Shown: positions 58,880 through 64,000 of the stretch, one piece after another
Position numbering within the stretch: the stretch's first letter is position 1
Layout: each line of letters begins with the position of its first letter
DNA from: Henckelia pumila
Lineage: Eukaryota > Streptophyta > Magnoliopsida > Lamiales > Gesneriaceae
Assembly: GCF_033568475.1 (NCBI RefSeq)
Contig: NC_133123.1
Span: 17,408,622 to 17,472,621, forward strand
Length of the DNA: 64,000 nt
Reading direction: 5' to 3'
The notes under the pieces: model-generated
What the model was told of the DNA's origin: nothing
The model's database searches: none
The model's input: the letters and a program-made list of their open reading frames with translations, nothing else
Position numbers and translations under genes: made by a program

Positions 58880-61823
58880 ATGGCGGCGGCTGCTAACATG
58901 CGCTGCGCGGGGTTTCTGTTGATTTTTCTTTGTTTTCTGAAGCTGGGCGAGTCCATATGGCTGAGTTTGCCGGCCAAGGGGACCAAGTGCGTGTCTGAGG
59001 AAATCCACACAAACGTCGTCGTTTTGGCCGACTACGTTGTCATCTCTGACGATCATGCACACCCCACACCAACAATTTCCACCAAGGTTAGGGATTTGTT
59101 TCCCTTTTTCTTTTACTTGGTTCCTTTTGTGTTCGATTTCATTACTTTGTGTCGTAAGGTTATCTTACCTGTGAAATTGTTGGAATTCCTTGTAAGCAAA
59201 CTGAATCTGTTTACATCTGAGCTTGATGTGGCCACCTAGCTGGAGATGCATGATGTTTTTGCTTTAATAAGCGATTGAGCTTGGTCCCTTTATAGCAATT
59301 ATAATTATAAAAAAGGGTGATCTTGGGTTCATTTTTCAGGTGGTAAAACCAATCAATACTAGTAAAGATGGGTATTGTTTTGTCAGTCAATTTGTGACTA
59401 CTTTGTAATTCAGTTGAAGGAAAGGATTCACAATGTTAAGATGGTAGGAAGGAAGCTTATGAAGGGTTGATATAGTGATAGTTGTCTAGCTTGATGGAAA
59501 GCTTTGTTTAGTCCAGGGCAGCGCACAACTGCCCTTGGTTTCAAAAATTTGTCGTGATGTCCTTTTTAAATCATCTATCAACTTTTAGCTTGGCATTGTG
59601 TTTTTGCAATCTCTCAGAGATTGCAGAAAATGTTAATCAAAATGTGTTTTTCCCACCTGGTTCAGCTGAATTTGTGGATAACTTGAAGGAGGATATCTAT
59701 CTGGTGTAAAATAATTAATCTATGTCAATTTTACATGTAGTTACTTTGATAATCTGAATGACCGTTATAGATTTGAAGCTAATGGCTACGAAGGTATAAG
59801 TATTGCACAATATATGACCTTTATATCCCAGCATTTCCTTTTATTCTCCCTTTGTAGCCATATACTCTGTTCATGGGCAAAACTTGTGGCAGGACAAGGG
59901 GTGGAGAACTGTCTTGCTTAAAACAAAATAAACTAAAATTTCATTTTTGATTTCTTTATAAAAAATCCTTTGAATTGCATTCCCCTCATATCACTGTCTT
60001 AACATCCTTGCACCAATAACTGAACCTACATCTGTCTCTATCATCTGGTCTTCATTTGTTTTTCTGGGTCCTGACTCACAATTAACGGTCCCTCGGATTA
60101 TGGTTTTTTTCTATCCAACTTTGATCACTTGAAAATTTTATGCATGTTGGTATCAGAAGAACTCAATCTTGATTACAATGAACCTGAAAAAGATTTCTAA
60201 TTCTGTTTTTTAATAAGGGAGTGGAACTATGGGGATTTTTTTTTAAGGAATCTGAAAATGTTGCCTTTTCATATGGCCTGAGTCAAAATGTTTGGACCTA
60301 ACTGTTTACTAGATGACTCCACGTCTTTCTATGTTTATGCATGATTTTTGCCTGTTTCAGTCGTGGCTTCCATTTTTATTGTTTTTCTTTTCTCAGAAAA
60401 ATGATAGTTTCTCTTTCAAAATAGCTGGTTTGGTGATTTCTGTGTGGTGTTCTCAATTGTGTCTCTTGGGGGGGCCTTAAAGTTTTTATAGGTGTTGACT
60501 GGGTATCATAGCATGATGTTCATAATATTGCCTACCGATTACCTTAGAAATATCCAGCTGGATGATTTCACTTTGAATAACATTTTATTGTTTTAAAGCA
60601 GTCCTTTGATTGTTTCCCACCTTTTCTGATTGATTTCCTTCTCATCCCTTCATGGGACTTGCAAAAATAGCTCAGAAATGGAGTGGCGGGGTGGGGGAGC
60701 TGAGGAAAAAGTCTTGGAGGAAATATTGCTAAATCCCATGGAAAATGTTCCTTTTCAGCTTTCGGTATCAGGGCTCTATTGCCAAAGGGTGCTGCGACCC
60801 TATAAGGCAATGGAATTGAAAATTAATGATGGAAATTAATTTGCTACTCTTCAAGGGTTGATAAATTCACATGGATTCAAACAAATTACTTGGGGATATA
60901 TCTAGCAATTTTTGGACACTTGAAAAGCTGGAATGAAGTAAAGTTAAACAATCTCTTTAAGTCCCCATTTCTCTGTGGTTACTTGCTATTTTCAGTCGGA
61001 TAAGAAGAGCTAAACCTTTTGATTCATGATTTATGTAGTTGTCTATCTTTCCTTGCTGCTGGAACTTCTAAATATCAATTTAACGTTACCCTGTTAGGTG
61101 ACTTCGCCATATGGAAATACCCTCCATCACAATGAAAATGCCACGCACGGTCAATTTGCCTTTACAACTACCGAGTCTGGAAATTATCTGGCTTGTTTTT
61201 GGATTGATGGCCATTATTCAGGTAGTGGGGATATAAGCATTAATATTGATTGGAAAATGGGCATTGCAACAAAAGATTGGGAGTCAGTTGCCCGAAAGGA
61301 AAACATCGAGGTTAGTCCTTTAAGCTAACTGCAATTACCGTTCCCAGTTGCAACTTTTTTCTTATTTTGGATGTTTGTGATAATAAGTTGCACTCAAGTT
61401 CATATTAATTTCAAGAACAATGAGCCGAAGAATTCGAACTTGGGATGCGGTCAGAACTCACAGTATCTATTACCTTTGGATTATATTCTCTTGTTGTTTT
61501 CTAGTAGGGTGTTGAACTTGATCTAAGAAAGCTTGAAGGAGCAGTGGAAGCCATCCATGAAAATCTTTTGTATCTTAAAAGCAGGTTAAATATTCTTGTT
61601 CTAATTTGTAGATTTATTATGTTGGTGCTTATTCTTATTTTATCAATTACCCAATTTTTTTTTTCTCGGGTTTTACAGAGAAGCTGAGATGCGGGAAGTG
61701 AGCGAAAGAACGAATGCTCGGGTGGCTTGGTTCAGTATCATGTCTTTGGGAGTCTGTATTCTAGTTTCAGTAGCTCAGATATGGCACTTAAAGAGATATT
61801 TTCAAAAGAAAAAACTCATTTAG
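58880..61823 (+). CDS. p24-delta family cargo receptor (emp24/GOLD), four exons
   Basis: Exons are 58880-59086, 61098-61310, 61508-61584 and 61679-61823, with GT-AG introns of 2,011, 197 and 94 bp. The product is 213 residues, the usual p24 length. I chose ATG 58880 because a signal peptide follows at once ([19 protein letters not shown]). The GOLD domain covers residues ~27-125, with C37 and C102 (KGTKCVSEE and NYLACFWID) as the conserved disulfide pair. A coiled coil follows ([20 protein letters not shown]). The single membrane segment is [19 protein letters not shown]. The cytosolic tail ends YFQKKKLI, giving an aromatic COPII-type signal and a KKXX COPI retrieval signal. p24 proteins cycle between ER and Golgi and help sort cargo, including GPI-anchored proteins. 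The KKLI tail places it in the plant delta subfamily. Open frames inside intron 1 (60568-60840) are not supported. Confidence 0.95.
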
Positions 61824-63771
61824 ATGGAAAATGCTTGATCTACTTGTACTCTTGCAGCAATAGATAAAATATTAGGCTAGGTTTGATTTCATTTCCACTC
61901 TGTTTTTGAGAGATATATATTTAGGAAATGTGTTTTTGAAGAATGTATTTGAGAACTTTATTTGTGTTTGATTTTGATGTCTAAACAAGAAATTATGATG
62001 CTCGTTTATTCCCAAATGGTCATGTCCTCATGTCTGATACCTGATTTAGAGACATTGGATATTTTCACAAAGTTTTTTTTTTTTTTTTTTTGAGATAGGT
62101 ATTTTCACAAAGTTTAAATAAAAATAAAAATACCAACCGAATAACGAAATGCGTATATCATATTGACAATGGTCTGAAAACCATAAAGGCTATTTTAAAA
62201 ATATTAAAATAGCTTGCCTCAAAAAAAATTAAAATAACTGTTGATTAACTTAGTTTAAAACAATAAATATAAATTATGTAAAAAGATCTTATTGATGTAT
62301 TCAGATATTGCATTAGGATTTATATAAACTGTAAATTCACGTTAATTTAATATTTTTTTTACATTTATCTATATCTTTTATATTCCATACCAATATTCCA
62401 TGCTCTAATATATTTTGAGGTGATCGTCTAATTTTTGTTATAACAAAAACAGTTCATCATTTTATCAAAAAATATCATAAAATGTATTTGTTAACTTTTT
62501 TGTTTGTTTATAACCATCGTATCTCAATAAAATATTGATTTATATTTTTGAATTTTTAAACAATCATTTTACTTCTAACAAAAAAAAAAAATTATTTGTA
62601 CATATTTCGATTTGGATATTGTCACTACACGTTTTAATAAAAGTTAATTAATATTAATATGTATGCTAGTATGGGAGAGTTTGCGAAAGATTATCCTTTG
62701 TAAAAGTGATTAAATTTATAGATTATAAAAAAATTAAGAAAAATTAAAAATTGGTAGTGTTTGGAAATAAATGTGAAAATCTAAAAATCAAAGTTGGGTA
62801 GTGTTTGATAAATAAGTGATTAGAATGATTTTAACATTGATTTTTTTATTAGAATCATTTTTGGATAATCATAATCACCATATGACTAGCTTTTAAGTAT
62901 AAATTAACACATAATTTGGGTATAAAAAACACACAAAAATGATTTTTTTTAAGTCAAAATCTAACCATCAATTTTTTTTAATGATTATAAACACTCCTTA
63001 TAAAGTTTCAAAAGATGCTAACTTTTTTTCTCATGGTAACCTAATTTTTTTTAAAAGATGCTAACTTTTTTTAATAATATTCACTTGATTCTACGCAAAA
63101 TTGCTATCACATAACTTTATTTGTCGCGTAAAACTTTTGTACTATACCTATTCGTCCTCTCGACAATGGTCAAACAATACTCTCAACAAAAATATTCCGA
63201 TGCTCAAAAGAGAAAATGTCAATAATTAAAAAAAAAATTATGAAACGAAAAATATAACACATAAATTGTCAACCAGTATATATTGAATTTTACGCATAAC
63301 ATAACCAACTAGCTATAAATGAGAAATTAACATCTTACATTTATTTATATTAGGAAGTAAAAACAAACAAAACAAAACAAAAAACTAAACTAAACTAAAC
63401 TAAACTAAAAAAAAAACCCCATGGATGGATTTTGGCACGGTGTGATCCTCCCAAGTATTTTCCCAGAAACATAGGATACCAATTTCTAAAGTTAGCTTAA
63501 AATAATCATATTAATTTCTAGTTTGATTTTAAATTTATTGAACTGTCATAATTTTTGGATCATTTTATCATTCAAAACTCTAGCCAAATCCAATTTGAAT
63601 CAACAAATAGTCAATAACGTTTCCTTACATCCATCCTAGCCATGAACCAACTTTTGTATTTTGGTCCTCGAATCAGTGTAACATCAATGTCAAAAATGTA
63701 AAGAAAACAATGTCTAGAATTAGAAAGGAGTTAATGATCCTTTTTCAAGAACAGAAGCCATTTAAAAATAG
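61824..63771. other. AT-rich intergenic DNA between the p24 and F-box-like genes
   Basis: No gene is supported. A T-homopolymer flanked by two copies of ATTTTCACAAAGTTT lies at about 62060-62115, possibly a small duplication. At 62745-62840 the phrase GGTAGTGTTTG occurs twice. AAACAAAAC and TAAAC simple repeats are at 63360-63405. Confidence 0.45.
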
Positions 63772-64000
63772 CTATTCGATCCAAACAATCTTGCGATTCA
63801 TGTATCTGAATCTGCAAATGTCCTCAAAGAAATCATCAGCACTGCTGTGGCTGCTCTTCATCTGAAGAATCTTTATTGTCATCTTTCTTAAATTCTTAGC
63901 ATACTTTATCAGTGAATCCAACGTACTCATCTTTTGTTCAGCATTTAATGGCGATCTTACAGTCACCACGACCTGCTCGAGGCATGGAATCGAAAACCTA
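63772..64000 (-). CDS. F-box/LRR-type protein, C-terminal end (cut by window edge)
   Basis: The minus-strand frame is open from the window edge to TAG at 63772-63774, 75 codons. It reads IPCLEQVVVTVRSPLNAEQK, then MSTLDSLIKYAKNLRKMTIK, then ADDFFEDICRFRYMNRKIVW and ends IE. The pattern of a hydrophobic strand, then YAKNLRKMTIKI, then a short helix ending in RF resembles the last part of plant F-box/LRR (FBD-like) proteins. These act as substrate adaptors of SCF ubiquitin ligases. The F-box itself would lie outside the window, so the family call rests on the tail alone. GTG at 63969 is not a start; the frame continues upstream. Confidence 0.55.
   Translation of the reverse strand, partial: RFSIPCLEQVVVTVRSPLNAEQKMSTLDSLIKYAKNLRKMTIKILQMKSSHSSADDFFEDICRFRYMNRKIVWIE

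Noticed and set aside
60568..60839. Open frames on both strands in the p24 first intron
   Set aside because: The intron is bounded by good GT and AG sites that join conserved GOLD sequence in phase. The frames lack motifs.

Overview
This is plant nuclear DNA from a eudicot. It is AT-rich, has spliced GT-AG genes, and is packed with plant-type LTR retrotransposons (Copia, Sirevirus, Athila-like, Tat/Retand-like and Tekay/Del chromovirus). It also carries a decayed endogenous pararetrovirus. I cannot name the species; an asterid is a guess. About two thirds of the window is mobile-element sequence. Recognisable host genes occur only in the last quarter.

Positions 1 to ~42,000 are a nested transposon block. 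The oldest readable layer is an Athila-like Ty3 element on the plus strand: LTR around 0.65-14.85 kb, PBS at 14861, gag/protease at 14992-17029 and 29105-29308. Its 5' LTR is split by a Retand-like non-autonomous LTR element (1745-14488, minus strand, 5-bp target duplication). The 47-bp tandem array of that element is in turn split by a 9.4-kb Copia element (2811-12182, minus strand, 5-bp duplication). The Athila protease region is split by a 12-kb Sirevirus-like Copia element (17035-29104, plus strand, 5-bp duplication). The Sirevirus carries a Mutator-type MITE in its 5' LTR (17543-17988, 9-bp duplication) and a chromovirus solo LTR in its gag (19054-21487, 5-bp duplication). It also carries an extra ORF downstream of pol. 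To the right lies an almost intact Tekay/Del chromovirus (30431-39353), whose gag-pol is interrupted only by three in-frame TAG codons. It sits in the remnant of a Tat-lineage element that keeps an antisense ORF and a 3' LTR (39354-41913).

From ~42 to ~48 kb the DNA is AT-rich and intergenic, with small DNA transposons: a CTAGGCGG-rich foldback element and a Tourist-like MITE. A two-exon trihelix transcription factor gene of the GTL2 type spans 47993-49854. After tandem and inverted repeats (50.6-51.5 kb) comes a degenerate endogenous caulimovirid, florendovirus-like (52947-~57500). It retains movement-protein, protease and RT/RNase H remnants, a second ORF and a pregenomic-type promoter. A SINE-like fragment follows. 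A four-exon p24-delta (emp24/GOLD) cargo-receptor gene spans 58880-61823. The window ends inside the last exon of an F-box/LRR-type gene on the minus strand (63772-64000).

The intact host genes have no common pathway: one is a nuclear transcription factor, one an ER-Golgi trafficking protein and one a likely ubiquitin-ligase adaptor. The main interest is the nesting order, the repeated palindromic GC-rich blocks in unrelated retrotransposons, the extra or antisense ORFs carried by two elements, and the pattern of CAG-to-TAG decay.
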